NCBI GenBank assembly: GCA_036513315.1
Contig: DATBZF010000054.1
Span: forward strand, 1-8,094
Reading direction: 5' to 3'
From: Roseiarcus sp036513315
Lineage (GTDB): Bacteria > Pseudomonadota > Alphaproteobacteria > Rhizobiales > Beijerinckiaceae
Length of the DNA: 8,094 bases
Shown here: piece by piece, positions 1-7,005 of the stretch
How the letters are laid out: the number at the start of each line of letters is the position of its first letter
How positions within the stretch are numbered: position 1 is the first letter of the stretch
Notes under the pieces: generated by a model
Seen by the model: the letters and a program-made list of their open reading frames with translations, nothing else
Database searches by the model: none
Told to the model about the DNA's origin: nothing
Program-made: the position numbers and the translations under genes

Positions 1-60
1 CTCGTCCCCAAATCCCCCAACCCCATATCGCTCCACATCGACCGCGCTCAAATCCATCAT
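1..60 (-). CDS. Possible 5' end of a gene cut by the window edge
   Basis: On the minus strand an open frame starts at tandem ATG codons (60-58 and 57-55) and runs off the left edge as MMDLSAVDVERYGVGGFGDE. A GGAG lies three bases before the first ATG and six before the second, which makes the second ATG the better start. The same frame is also open further upstream through about position 135, reading FLTNSDSLQGQILEP just ahead of the ATGs, so a start further upstream cannot be excluded. Only about 20 codons are visible and I recognise no family. This stretch is visibly poorer in G and C than the kdp genes next to it. It could equally be noncoding. If real, it would lie downstream of kdpE on the same strand, separated by a REP-like element. 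Confidence 0.3.
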   Translation of the reverse strand, partial: MMDLSAVDVERYGVGGFGDE

Positions 61-134
61 CGGCTCCAGAATCTGCCCCTGCAGCGAATCGGAGTTCGTC
101 AAAAAACTCAAGGAAAAGATGTGTGCATCGAATA

Positions 135-180
135 GCCGCAAAGCGGGGCGAAGGTGGCGCGAAGCGCCGGATGAGGGGCG
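135..180. repeat. REP-like palindromic intergenic element
   Basis: The segment reads as a string of short palindromes. CCGC (136-139) pairs with GCGG (143-146). GGCGC (156-160) pairs with GCGCC (164-168) around a GAA loop, and GGATGAGGGG follows at 169-178. The order of a GGGGCGAAGGTGGC block, a short GC hairpin and GGATGAGGGG matches the general look of REP-type elements scattered between genes in many alphaproteobacteria and some gammaproteobacteria. That family assignment comes from memory, not a search. It sits about 25 bases past the kdpE stop codon. It has no T-run after its stem in the kdpE direction, so it is not a canonical intrinsic terminator, but its hairpin could still stabilise the 3' end of the kdpDE transcript. 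Confidence 0.55.
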
Positions 181-204
181 GCGCAAACCTTCGGCGCTTT
201 TCCC

Positions 205-891
205 CTACCCTTCCTTGAACCGATAGCCGATCCCCGCCTCCGTGCGGATGATCGTCGGCGCCGCCGGGTCGCTCTCGATCTTGGCGCGCAACTGGCCGAT
301 GAAGACGCGCAGATATTGCGTATCGTCCTTATGCGCCGGGCCCCAGACAGAGGTGAGGATCTGGCCGTGGGTGACGACGCGGCCGGCGTGGCGGGCGAGG
401 ATGCACAGGAGATCATATTCCTTCGGCGTCAGCTTCACCGGCGCGCCGTCCTTGGTGACGCGCCGCTTGTCCATATCGATGGCGAGGCCGTCGACTTCGA
501 CATGCATCGGCGCCGCCTCGCCGCCGCCGCGATGGCGCAGGGCGGTGCGCAGCCGGGCCAGCAATTCGCCGATGGCGAAGGGCTTCTCGACATAATCGTC
601 GGCGCCGAGATCGAGCGCGGCGATCTTTTCCGCCTCGCGGTCGCGCGCCGACAGGATGAGGATCGGCGCGGAGGTGAATTTGCGCGCCTCGGCGAGCACG
701 TCCTTGCCGTCCATATCGGGCAGGCCGAGATCGAGCACGATCATGTCGGGCGCCGAATTGGCGATGAGGCGCAGCGCTTCGCGTCCGGCGGCGGCATGCA
801 GCACCTGGTAGCCCGACGCCTCCAGCGCGGGGCGCAGGAAGCGGAGGATTTGCGGCTCATCGTCGACGACAAGCACTCGAAGGTCGGTCAT
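205..891 (-). CDS. kdpE: KdpE, OmpR/PhoB-type response regulator
   Basis: This is the DNA-binding response regulator of the KdpD-KdpE two-component system, which in studied bacteria activates kdpFABC (high-affinity K+ uptake ATPase) when K+ is scarce or osmolarity rises. The receiver domain spans about residues 4-118. It shows the acidic pair D10-D11, phospho-acceptor D54 (in VLDLGLPDMDG), switch S81 and conserved K103 in VEKPF. A winged-helix effector domain spans about residues 128-226, with LTPKEYDLL, a recognition-helix region around DDTQYLRVFIGQLRAKIE and the typical ending RTEAGIGYRF. The length of 228 aa is normal for the family and nothing is missing. Its ATG overlaps the kdpD stop codon (ATGA), implying translational coupling. 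The stop is TAG at 207-205. Homology to KdpE rather than another OmpR member is supported by the adjacent KdpD. Confidence 0.96.
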   Translation of the reverse strand: MTDLRVLVVDDEPQILRFLRPALEASGYQVLHAAAGREALRLIANSAPDMIVLDLGLPDMDGKDVLAEARKFTSAPILILSARDREAEKIAALDLGADDYVEKPFAIGELLARLRTALRHRGGGEAAPMHVEVDGLAIDMDKRRVTKDGAPVKLTPKEYDLLCILARHAGRVVTHGQILTSVWGPAHKDDTQYLRVFIGQLRAKIESDPAAPTIIRTEAGIGYRFKEG

Positions 892-3587
892 GCGCGCTCC
901 TGTGCGGCGGCCGGCGCGGCGACGCCGGGCAATTGAATGACGATGCGCGTGCCGCGCCGGCGCGCCGCCGGGCTTTCGGCGTGGATGGCGCCGCCCATCG
1001 CCTCGATCAGGCCGCGCGCGATCGACAGGCCGAGGCCGGTGCCGGCCTTGCGGCCGTCCGAGCGGCCGCCCTGATAGAATTTTTCAAAAATGCGTTCGAG
1101 ATCGGCGGGCTTCACGCCGGGGCCCTCATCGGTGACGGAAATCTGTATATCGGCGCCGAGCCGGCGCGCGTGAACGAGAGCGCCGGCGCCGCCGCCATAT
1201 TTCTGCGCATTGTCAAAAAGATTGAACAGAACCTGCTCCAGCAAATTGGCGTCGCCTTTGATGAACGGCAGATCGCGCGCCAGACTCGTGGTGATCTGCG
1301 CGCCGGGAAAGACCTTGCGGGCGCGCTCGACCGCCGCCCGCACCACTTCGGCGACATCGACATAATCGCGCCGCGGCGCCAGCGCGCCCGCCTCGATGCG
1401 CGACATGTCGAGCAGATTGGCGACAAAACGCATCAGGCGCGCCGCCTCCTCTTCGATCGAGGCGAGCAGATCGGCGCGCTGCGGCGCCGCCATCGTCTCG
1501 CCGAACTGGCGCAAGGTGGTGACGGCCCCGGTGATCGAGGCGAGCGGCGTGCGCAAATCATGCGACAGCGAGGAAAGCAGCGTATTGCGCAGCTTTTCGT
1601 TCTCCTCCAGCGCCGCCGTCTTCACCGAATCCTTGACGAGTTGCGCGCGGTCGATCGCGATCGCGGTCTGTTCGAGGATCAGGTTGAGCGCACGCTCGCG
1701 CTCGGGCGCGATGGCGGCCTCAGGTTCGGCCGGCTCGATGCCGCAGACGCCGCCGACCCCGCGCGTGGTGACGAGCGGGCGGAACTGGAAGCGAACATTG
1801 GGCAGCGTGCCGGTGCGCCAGCCGGCCGCCTCGCCCTTCTCGAACGCCCAGCGCGCCGCGCTGGTCTCGCCGGGATTGAGCTCGTCGATCGGCGGCCAGG
1901 CAGCCGAGAGATGAAGCTCGCCTTCCTCCGGCAGCATCATCACCACGCAGCGCGCGCCGAGCGTCTTGTGCATATAGATGGTCGCCGCCAGCATGATGTC
2001 GTCGAGCGCGGCGGCGCCCGACAATTTGCGCGATAGTTCATAGATCGATTGCGTGGTGCGCGCATTGTCGCGCACGCTCTGCGCCTGATCGCGCGCGCGG
2101 CCGGCCAGCAGGCCGGTGAAAACCGCGACGACGAGAAAGATCAGCAGCGCGAAGAATTCCTGCGGCTCGCGGATGGTGAACTCATAGCGCGGGTCGATGA
2201 AGAAGAAATCATAGGCGAAGAACGACAGGATCGCGGCGACGACCGCGGAACGCAGGCCGAATTGCACCGCGCAGAACAGCACCGCGGTGAGGAAGATCAT
2301 CGACAGATTGGGCAGATGCAGCCACACGTCGAGGCCATAGCCGAGCCCGACCGCGCCGGCGACGGAAGCGATGGCCGCGACGACGCCGATCGGCAGGCCG
2401 GTAAGCTTCGGCGCCGGCCATCGCCGCGTCGGCTCCTCGGCTTGGGCATCGCCGATGACGACATGCACGCCGATGTTTTTCGAGCGATGCACGATCGCGC
2501 TCGACAGCGAGCGGCCCCGCAGTTTCGCCCATAGGCTGGCGCGCGAACGCCCGACGACGATCTGGGTGATGTTCTCGCGCTGCGCGAATTGCAGGATTTC
2601 GTCGGGCAGATCCTGCCCGATCAAACGCTCGGTCTCGCCGCCGAGCCGCTCGGCCAGGCGCAGCGCGTCCTCGACGCGCTTGGCTTTGACAGGATCGGTC
2701 TCCTCGCGGCCGGCGAGTTGCACGCTCACCGCCACGAAGCTCGCGTTGAGGCCGGTGGCGAGGCGGCTGGCGGTGCGCACGACTGCTTCGGAAATCGCGT
2801 CGGGGCCGACACAGACGAGCAGGCGCTCGGAAGTCTCCCATGGCCCTTCGATCGCATGCTGTCTGAGATAATCGACCATCTGGTCGTCGACCCGCGCCGC
2901 CGTCCGCCGCAAAGCGAGTTCGCGCAAGGCGGTCAGATTGCCGATCGTGAAGAAATTCTGCTGCGCGAGGCGCGCCGTCTCGGGCAGATAGACCTTGCCC
3001 TCCTTCAGGCGCTGGATCAGTTCGTCCGAGGTGATGTCGACAAGCACGATGTCGGCGGCGTCGCGCAGCACCGTATCGGGCACCGTCTCGCGCACCGCAA
3101 TGCCAGTGATGCGCGCGACGACATCGGCGAGGCTCTCGATATGCTGGATATTGAGCGCGGTCCAGACGTCGATCTGCGCGTCGAGCAATTCCTCGACATC
3201 CTGCCAGCGCTTGGGATGGCGGCTGTCGGGGGCGTTGGTATGGGCGAGTTCGTCGACGATGATCAGTTTGGGCTTGCGCGCCAGCGCCGCATCGATGTCG
3301 AATTCCTCGATGTCCTGGCCGCGATAGTGAATCTTGCGGCGCGGCAGGATTTCGAGACCCTCGGTCAGCGCCGCGGTCTCCGAGCGGCCATGCGTCTCGA
3401 CGAGGCCGACGACCACATCGACGCCGTCGCGCTTCAGCGCGCGGGCGCGCGCCAGCATCGCATAGGTCTTGCCGACGCCGGGCGCGGCGCCGAGGAACAC
3501 CCAGAGCCGGCCGCGCGCCTGCCGGCCCACCAGCGCCAGCAGCGCGTCGGGGTCGGGCCGACGGTGGAGGTCTCGCTCCTGCCCCAT
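888..3587 (-). CDS. kdpD: KdpD, K+/turgor-sensing histidine kinase
   Basis: This inner-membrane sensor kinase phosphorylates KdpE and also dephosphorylates it in studied homologues. The N-terminal KdpD domain (about 20-235) has Walker A GAAPGVGKT (33-41), Walker B LIIVDEL (108-114) followed by AHTNAP, and the family signature SRHPKRWQDVEELL. A universal-stress-protein-like domain covers about 254-378. Four hydrophobic segments lie near 398-418, 425-443, 447-464 and 477-497. A GAF-like stretch follows at about 515-645. The kinase core has the H-box SLSHDLRTPL with phospho-acceptor H676, the N-box NLFDNAQKY (789-797), the G1 box DEGPG (820-824) and the G2 box GTGLGL (849-854). At 899 aa it is close to E. 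coli KdpD. The ATG at 3587 gives an N-terminus (RPDPDALLA) that matches where family members begin, with GAGG four bases upstream. All catalytic motifs are intact. Unusually, no kdpFABC genes lie immediately upstream. Confidence 0.97.
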   Translation of the reverse strand: MGQERDLHRRPDPDALLALVGRQARGRLWVFLGAAPGVGKTYAMLARARALKRDGVDVVVGLVETHGRSETAALTEGLEILPRRKIHYRGQDIEEFDIDAALARKPKLIIVDELAHTNAPDSRHPKRWQDVEELLDAQIDVWTALNIQHIESLADVVARITGIAVRETVPDTVLRDAADIVLVDITSDELIQRLKEGKVYLPETARLAQQNFFTIGNLTALRELALRRTAARVDDQMVDYLRQHAIEGPWETSERLLVCVGPDAISEAVVRTASRLATGLNASFVAVSVQLAGREETDPVKAKRVEDALRLAERLGGETERLIGQDLPDEILQFAQRENITQIVVGRSRASLWAKLRGRSLSSAIVHRSKNIGVHVVIGDAQAEEPTRRWPAPKLTGLPIGVVAAIASVAGAVGLGYGLDVWLHLPNLSMIFLTAVLFCAVQFGLRSAVVAAILSFFAYDFFFIDPRYEFTIREPQEFFALLIFLVVAVFTGLLAGRARDQAQSVRDNARTTQSIYELSRKLSGAAALDDIMLAATIYMHKTLGARCVVMMLPEEGELHLSAAWPPIDELNPGETSAARWAFEKGEAAGWRTGTLPNVRFQFRPLVTTRGVGGVCGIEPAEPEAAIAPERERALNLILEQTAIAIDRAQLVKDSVKTAALEENEKLRNTLLSSLSHDLRTPLASITGAVTTLRQFGETMAAPQRADLLASIEEEAARLMRFVANLLDMSRIEAGALAPRRDYVDVAEVVRAAVERARKVFPGAQITTSLARDLPFIKGDANLLEQVLFNLFDNAQKYGGGAGALVHARRLGADIQISVTDEGPGVKPADLERIFEKFYQGGRSDGRKAGTGLGLSIARGLIEAMGGAIHAESPAARRRGTRIVIQLPGVAAPAAAQERA

Positions 3588-3764
3588 GAAGCCTCAGCGT
3601 CGAGTCACAACCCGACAATGATAGCGATCCTTACACCCAGCGTCGCGCAATTTCAGGACGCGGGAATCGGCTCCAGCTTGAGGCGGGGTGATGCGCCCGA
3701 AAGGCATAAGCGATCCATTCCGCATTCGACGGCAGGGCGTAAGGAAAGTGTTGGGATCCCTTGC

Positions 3765-3791
3765 GAGGCCGCGCCGCCTGGTTGCGGCCTC
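3765..3791. repeat. 8-bp perfect inverted repeat (possible operator or hairpin)
   Basis: GAGGCCGC (3765-3772) is the exact reverse complement of GCGGCCTC (3784-3791), with an 11-base spacer whose ends could add a G-U pair. No T-run follows on either strand, so it does not look like an intrinsic terminator. It lies between two divergent transcription units and is followed three bases later by TTGACG (3795-3800), a -35-like hexamer. A dimeric regulator binding site or an mRNA hairpin are both possible. In a GC-rich genome some such repeats occur by chance. Confidence 0.45.
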
Positions 3792-3870
3792 CACTTGACG
3801 GGCGGGCGACGCGGCGTGGGAAAGGTTAAGCCAATATTGCAATCCACAAGCGCCAACAACGCCGATCGTC

Positions 3871-3881
3871 TATGATACAAT
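3871..3881 (+). promoter_or_regulatory. Possible -10 region for the four-gene cluster
   Basis: TATGAT (3871-3876) and the overlapping TACAAT (3876-3881) each match five of six bases of the sigma-70 -10 consensus and stand out in GC-rich surroundings. They are flanked by a direct repeat of ATCGTC (3865-3870 and 3880-3885). No convincing -35 hexamer lies 16-18 bases upstream of either. If used, the leader to the first gene would be about 155 bases. This is a weak, composition-based call. Confidence 0.25.
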
Positions 3882-4039
3882 CGTCCTCTTGGGGGATTTC
3901 GAGCGGCCTGGACAGGGCGTCCTGAAGCTTTCAAACCGGCTGCCAATAAGTGCCGGGAACCACAATTTCGATTAGACCAAGCGCCGCCCAGGCGATGATT
4001 CGCTGAACCGGAGAAAGCATTGCAGCAAGAGCGTCGCCC

Positions 4040-5116
4040 ATGAGCCCAGCCAGCGCACCCAAGAGCGGCCGCGACATTGTCGCCTATTTCGCCGGCCATC
4101 TCGCCAATCTCGTCAATGGCAACGACAGTTTGAGCGACGACGACGAAATCGTCGCGATCAAGCCGTTCTCGCTTTATGAGCGCGTCCACCGCAGCCTGGT
4201 CTCCAACCGCAAATATTGCGACGTGCTGGTCGGCGCCTGGGCCTATCCGCCGCCCAACAGCCCGGAAGACGCCGCCGAATTCTATTTCGACAATGTTCTC
4301 GACCGCCCGATCGGCGCCCGCGGCGACGGCCCCTCCTCGGCCGACAACCTCGCCACGCTGATCTCCTCGCATGCGATCGGCCCGCGCGCTTTGCGCGCCG
4401 CCGGCTCGCTGTCGATCTGGAAGGCGTTGATGGGCGGGGAGCCGAAAATGCGCCGGTTCCTCGACAAGCGCGACCTGTTCGAACTCTCCAACCGCATCCT
4501 GAAATGCCTCGACGCCGCCAATCGCCCCTATGCGGAGGTGCTGCGGCTCGGACTTTGCCCCAAGGAATGGCTGGTCGGCGACGATGCGGTGGGGGTCAAT
4601 ACGCTGAAGGCCGCCAACGGCTTTCTCAAAATCCTGAAGGCCGAGATGAACGGCCAATTCGGCCGCCGGCCCGACCAAAGAGAGCTTGAAGTCGCGTTCT
4701 TCTCGGCGCCGATCCCCGGCTATAAGGACGTCAAAGCCTTTGCCTTGAGCCTGCTCGGATCGGCGATCCTGACCCGCCTGGCCGGCCAGGACCAGACTTT
4801 CCTCCTGTCTTTCGACGTGATGGAGGCGACGCAAAGCGAGGCTTTGGCCGACGAGACCGACGAACCGCTGATGAACGCCGAGGAGGCGGCGCCGTTCCTA
4901 CAAGGAGCCGTGTCCGCCGGCGTCATCGACGCCCAGGAGATGACCCTCCTCGCCTCGATCATGGCCGGGCGGTCGCTCGCCGACGTGATGGGCTCCAACC
5001 TTTATCTCAGACGACGCCTGAAGGCCGATTTCGACAACAATCTCGAGGCCTATATCGACGATCTTTCGAGCCGGACCGCCAAATTCGTGTGGAAGACGGA
5101 ATCCTCCAGACCGTAA
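4040..5116 (+). CDS. Unknown 358-aa cytoplasmic protein, first gene of the cluster
   Basis: I do not recognise the family. No signal peptide or membrane segment is visible, so the product should be cytosolic. It appears mostly helical. Residues 44-65 (SLYERVHRSLVSNRKY) and 103-160 look like helical bundles. The C-terminal part (about 291-342) has the form of a helix-turn-helix: AGVIDAQEMTLLASIMAGRS, then LADVMG, then a basic helix containing LRRRLKADF. That spacing recalls sigma-factor region 4, but the similarity is weak and a regulatory role is inference. The acidic segment at 262-283 may be a linker. The ATG at 4040 has a weak AAGAG eight bases upstream. A better GGAG at 4010-4013 precedes only an in-frame ATT (4019), so ATG is kept. 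Codon choice is that of the neighbouring genes, which supports real coding. It is the first gene of the plus-strand cluster, divergent from kdpD and 57 bases before the next gene. Confidence 0.85.
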   Translation: MSPASAPKSGRDIVAYFAGHLANLVNGNDSLSDDDEIVAIKPFSLYERVHRSLVSNRKYCDVLVGAWAYPPPNSPEDAAEFYFDNVLDRPIGARGDGPSSADNLATLISSHAIGPRALRAAGSLSIWKALMGGEPKMRRFLDKRDLFELSNRILKCLDAANRPYAEVLRLGLCPKEWLVGDDAVGVNTLKAANGFLKILKAEMNGQFGRRPDQRELEVAFFSAPIPGYKDVKAFALSLLGSAILTRLAGQDQTFLLSFDVMEATQSEALADETDEPLMNAEEAAPFLQGAVSAGVIDAQEMTLLASIMAGRSLADVMGSNLYLRRRLKADFDNNLEAYIDDLSSRTAKFVWKTESSRP

Positions 5117-5161
5117 TCAAATGCCAGTGATCAGAGGCCTGCATGGGCGGAAATGCTGGTT

Positions 5162-5167
5162 AAGGAG
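5162..5167 (+). promoter_or_regulatory. Strong Shine-Dalgarno site deciding the start of the 146-aa gene
   Basis: AAGGAG ends six bases before the ATG at 5174. It lies after, not before, an in-frame upstream ATG at 5153, so 5174 is the supported start. It is the strongest ribosome binding site among the four cluster genes. Confidence 0.75.
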
Positions 5168-5173
5168 ATTTCC

Positions 5174-5614
5174 ATGACAAATCAATTCGATAAACGTGAG
5201 GCGGCGCGCTTCCTGCGCACGCTTCGGGTGACCACCCAGACGGCGCTGGCGCAGGAGGACCTGCGGCGCGGACGCGCGCTTGGCCGGCCGACGACCGCCT
5301 TCCAGGCGCTCGCCGCCAAGGGGCCGGGGGAATGGCGCTTCCCGGATGCCGGCTTGATGAGCTCGGACGGTCTGGTCCTGGCCAAGCTTTCGCATGAACC
5401 GGGCGGCGCCCATGTGATGGAGCTGCAGGCCCAGGGCCTCGTCGGCCTGTCGGCCTACGCCAATCGCGCCGCGCGGGTCCGCTTCGGCGCCAGCCTGTCG
5501 GCTGACGGCATGTTCGACCGCGACGGTCGGCTCCATCTGGTGTTCGAGGCTTCGACGATCAGCGATGCTGATCTGTCGGCTTTCGAACTCCAGTTGCTGG
5601 ACGGCGCGCTATGA
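5174..5614 (+). CDS. Unknown 146-aa soluble protein, second gene of the cluster
   Basis: I do not recognise the family. The start at 5174 is set by the AAGGAG upstream; an in-frame ATG at 5153 would add seven residues but has no such site. The protein has no signal peptide or membrane segment. Residues about 5-36 look like a charged amphipathic helix (REAARFLRTLRVTTQTALAQ), followed by a linker. From about 54 to 144 comes an alternating hydrophobic pattern typical of beta strands, with GLVLAKLSHEPGG, HVMELQAQGLVGLSAYANRA, MFDRDGRLHLVFEAS and a final FELQLLDG. There are no cysteines and no obvious catalytic motif. Its stop overlaps the ATG of the next gene (ATGA), so it is probably made together with the Lon-like membrane protein. 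An adaptor, inhibitor or substrate of that protein are all possible; none is shown by sequence. Confidence 0.82.
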   Translation: MTNQFDKREAARFLRTLRVTTQTALAQEDLRRGRALGRPTTAFQALAAKGPGEWRFPDAGLMSSDGLVLAKLSHEPGGAHVMELQAQGLVGLSAYANRAARVRFGASLSADGMFDRDGRLHLVFEASTISDADLSAFELQLLDGAL

Positions 5615-6966
5615 TCGCTCGCGTGTTCGTGCCGCTGGTCGGCGCGAACGGCGAATCTGCTCAGGTGTTCGAGGCCATCGCCGGCGATGTCGCGCCCGAA
5701 GCGCATCCCGCCCGCCTGCTGCCGCAAATCTCCGAGCTTTTCGATTTCGGCCTCTACGGCATCGGCCAGACCGTGCGCGAGGCGGTCGCCCGCTTCGTCG
5801 ACGCGCGCCGCGCCAAATTGTGGCTCGGACGGCGCAACGGCCGCGTCAATTCCTGGAACCTGCGCATATCCGATCTGCAGATCGGCCGCCTCTCCGACGA
5901 GAACGCCCGCTCCGCCGGCCTCGGCCTCGCGCTGGCGGCGATCTGCCAGGCGTTCGGCCGCGACCCTGGCGTCGTCTTTGCGACCGGCGAAATCAAACTG
6001 CCCGGCGGCCCCGGCGCCCCGGCGGTGGCGGTCGGCCCGGTCGACGGCTTGCGCGGCAAGCTGATGCTGGTCGGCGATTACATCGTTCAGCATCGCAAGA
6101 CGCTCGCCGGCGCCAAGATGACCGTGGTGCTGCCTTCGACGACGCCGGACGGCCGTTCGCTCGCCGCGGCCGAGTCCTCGACCATCCAACGCCTTAAGAC
6201 CGAGGCGACCGACGCCGGCGCGGCGCTCGATTTCGTCTTCGCCGACACGCTGGACGGCGTCGAAGCGGCGCTCGGTCCTTTCGCGATGCACGAGATCGTC
6301 ACGCCGGCGCGCGCGATTGGCGCGGTCGCCGCGACTGTGGCGATCGCCGCGCTTGTCGCCGGATGGCTGGCGCTGACCCATGCGCCAATCGAGCTCGCCT
6401 GGGCTTCGGTGCAGACCGCGGGCGGCCAGACGCGCAGCATTCATGTCGACCCCGACGACACCCAGCCGCAGCGCGCCCGCTACGATTCGGCGACCGACAA
6501 GCTGCAATTGCTGAGCGATTGTTTCGACGAGCAGCGCCAGCCGCTGGTCATCGGCGGCGAGACGCTGCTGATGCGGGTGACGGCGCGCGATGGCCTCCCC
6601 TTTGCGAGCAAGCTGCGCCCGCCGCGCATTTTCATCGTCGCCGTGTCGCGGGCCGCCGACCCGGTCATTCTCGACGCCGATCATTTTCACCCGTTGAACA
6701 CGCCGCCAACGCCGGGCGCGACGCTCGACCTGATGACCGCCATTCCGATCGAACCGGTCGAGGACGAGGTGCGATTATTCGTGGTGGCGACGCGCGACCG
6801 CAACATCGAATTGTCGGCGCTTCAGGAGGATCTGCGCAAGCATCTGCAGGGCCTCACCGGCGCAGCGGTATTGACGACCACCGAGAGCTTTCTGCAGGAC
6901 CGGCTGGGCGCCGAGATCGAGTATCAATTCAAGGTTACGAATGACAAGAACCAGTGCCCGGCCTGA
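5611..6966 (+). CDS. Membrane-anchored Lon-like (S16) peptidase-domain protein
   Basis: The N-terminal domain (about 1-225) reads as a Lon-type Ser-Lys protease fold. RSAGLGLALAAI (100-111) matches the Lon PSAG helix, with S101 as nucleophile. ATGEIKL (124-130) matches the Lon TGEI strand. GPVDGLRGKLMLV (142-154) matches GGLKEKLL, placing K150 where Lon has its catalytic lysine. TVVLPS (171-176) matches the following Lon strand. The Ser-Lys separation is 49 residues against 43 in E. coli Lon; an inserted Pro/Gly-rich loop (131-137) explains it. The Lon proline before Ser is replaced by R100. There is no AAA+ ATPase module or Lon N-domain. One transmembrane helix spans about 235-255. Residues about 260-445 form a beta-rich domain, probably periplasmic, containing C304 and C449. 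Start ATG overlaps the upstream stop. The likely role is a membrane peptidase or degenerate Lon-fold binding domain in a signalling or quality-control complex; substrate unknown. Confidence 0.92.
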   Translation: MIARVFVPLVGANGESAQVFEAIAGDVAPEAHPARLLPQISELFDFGLYGIGQTVREAVARFVDARRAKLWLGRRNGRVNSWNLRISDLQIGRLSDENARSAGLGLALAAICQAFGRDPGVVFATGEIKLPGGPGAPAVAVGPVDGLRGKLMLVGDYIVQHRKTLAGAKMTVVLPSTTPDGRSLAAAESSTIQRLKTEATDAGAALDFVFADTLDGVEAALGPFAMHEIVTPARAIGAVAATVAIAALVAGWLALTHAPIELAWASVQTAGGQTRSIHVDPDDTQPQRARYDSATDKLQLLSDCFDEQRQPLVIGGETLLMRVTARDGLPFASKLRPPRIFIVAVSRAADPVILDADHFHPLNTPPTPGATLDLMTAIPIEPVEDEVRLFVVATRDRNIELSALQEDLRKHLQGLTGAAVLTTTESFLQDRLGAEIEYQFKVTNDKNQCPA

Positions 6967-7005
6967 CGCGCCGGCGCGATCGTCTCGTAGCAAAGCGAGG
7001 AAGCC

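Larger units (their letters stand above)
3588..4039. other. Divergent intergenic region between kdpD and the four-gene cluster
   Basis: This 452-base stretch holds no gene I can support, although several long frames on both strands cross it as extensions of antisense shadows. It must contain promoters for both directions. Visible structure includes a perfect inverted repeat at 3765-3791 and a locally AT-rich island at about 3826-3850, which contains the 8-bp palindrome ATTGCAAT (3836-3843). There is also a -10-like box at 3871-3881. On the minus strand a TATCAT (3623-3618) lies 30 bases before the kdpD start, but no good -35 box is spaced for it. I see no tRNA, riboswitch or small-RNA signature. 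Confidence 0.7.

Noticed and set aside
933..2036. 367-aa plus-strand open frame opposite the kinase core of kdpD
   Set aside because: It is antisense to the conserved histidine-kinase boxes, with Arg- and Ala-rich composition and no domain.
2209..3618. 469-aa minus-strand frame overlapping kdpD in another frame
   Set aside because: It is a frame-shifted reading of the kdpD N-terminal half. The true frame shows Walker A, Walker B and the KdpD signature without interruption.
3751..3764. Possible sigma-54 promoter (GG...GC) in the divergent region
   Set aside because: The GG-to-GC spacing is seven or eight bases instead of ten, and the flanking consensus bases are absent.
2589..3875. 428-aa plus-strand open frame opposite kdpD
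   Set aside because: It is the complement of a strongly conserved KdpD sequence, in which all Kdp motifs are intact. The frame is compositionally a shadow.
3955..3985. GGGAAC as the -35 element of an EcfG-type promoter
   Set aside because: No CGTT or similar -10 motif lies 16-17 bases downstream.
4019..4039. ATT codon with GGAG five bases upstream as an alternative start of the first cluster gene
   Set aside because: ATT starts are very rare and the ATG at 4040 has an acceptable, though weak, site of its own.
3653..4834. 393-aa minus-strand open frame across the intergenic region and the first cluster gene
   Set aside because: Its codon pattern is that of an antisense shadow. Its C-terminal half translates the intergenic region in low-complexity Arg/Pro/Gly sequence, with no recognisable domain.
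5153..5173. Upstream in-frame ATG extending the 146-aa protein by seven residues
   Set aside because: The strong AAGGAG lies between this ATG and the one at 5174, so it serves the later start. Nothing comparable precedes 5153.
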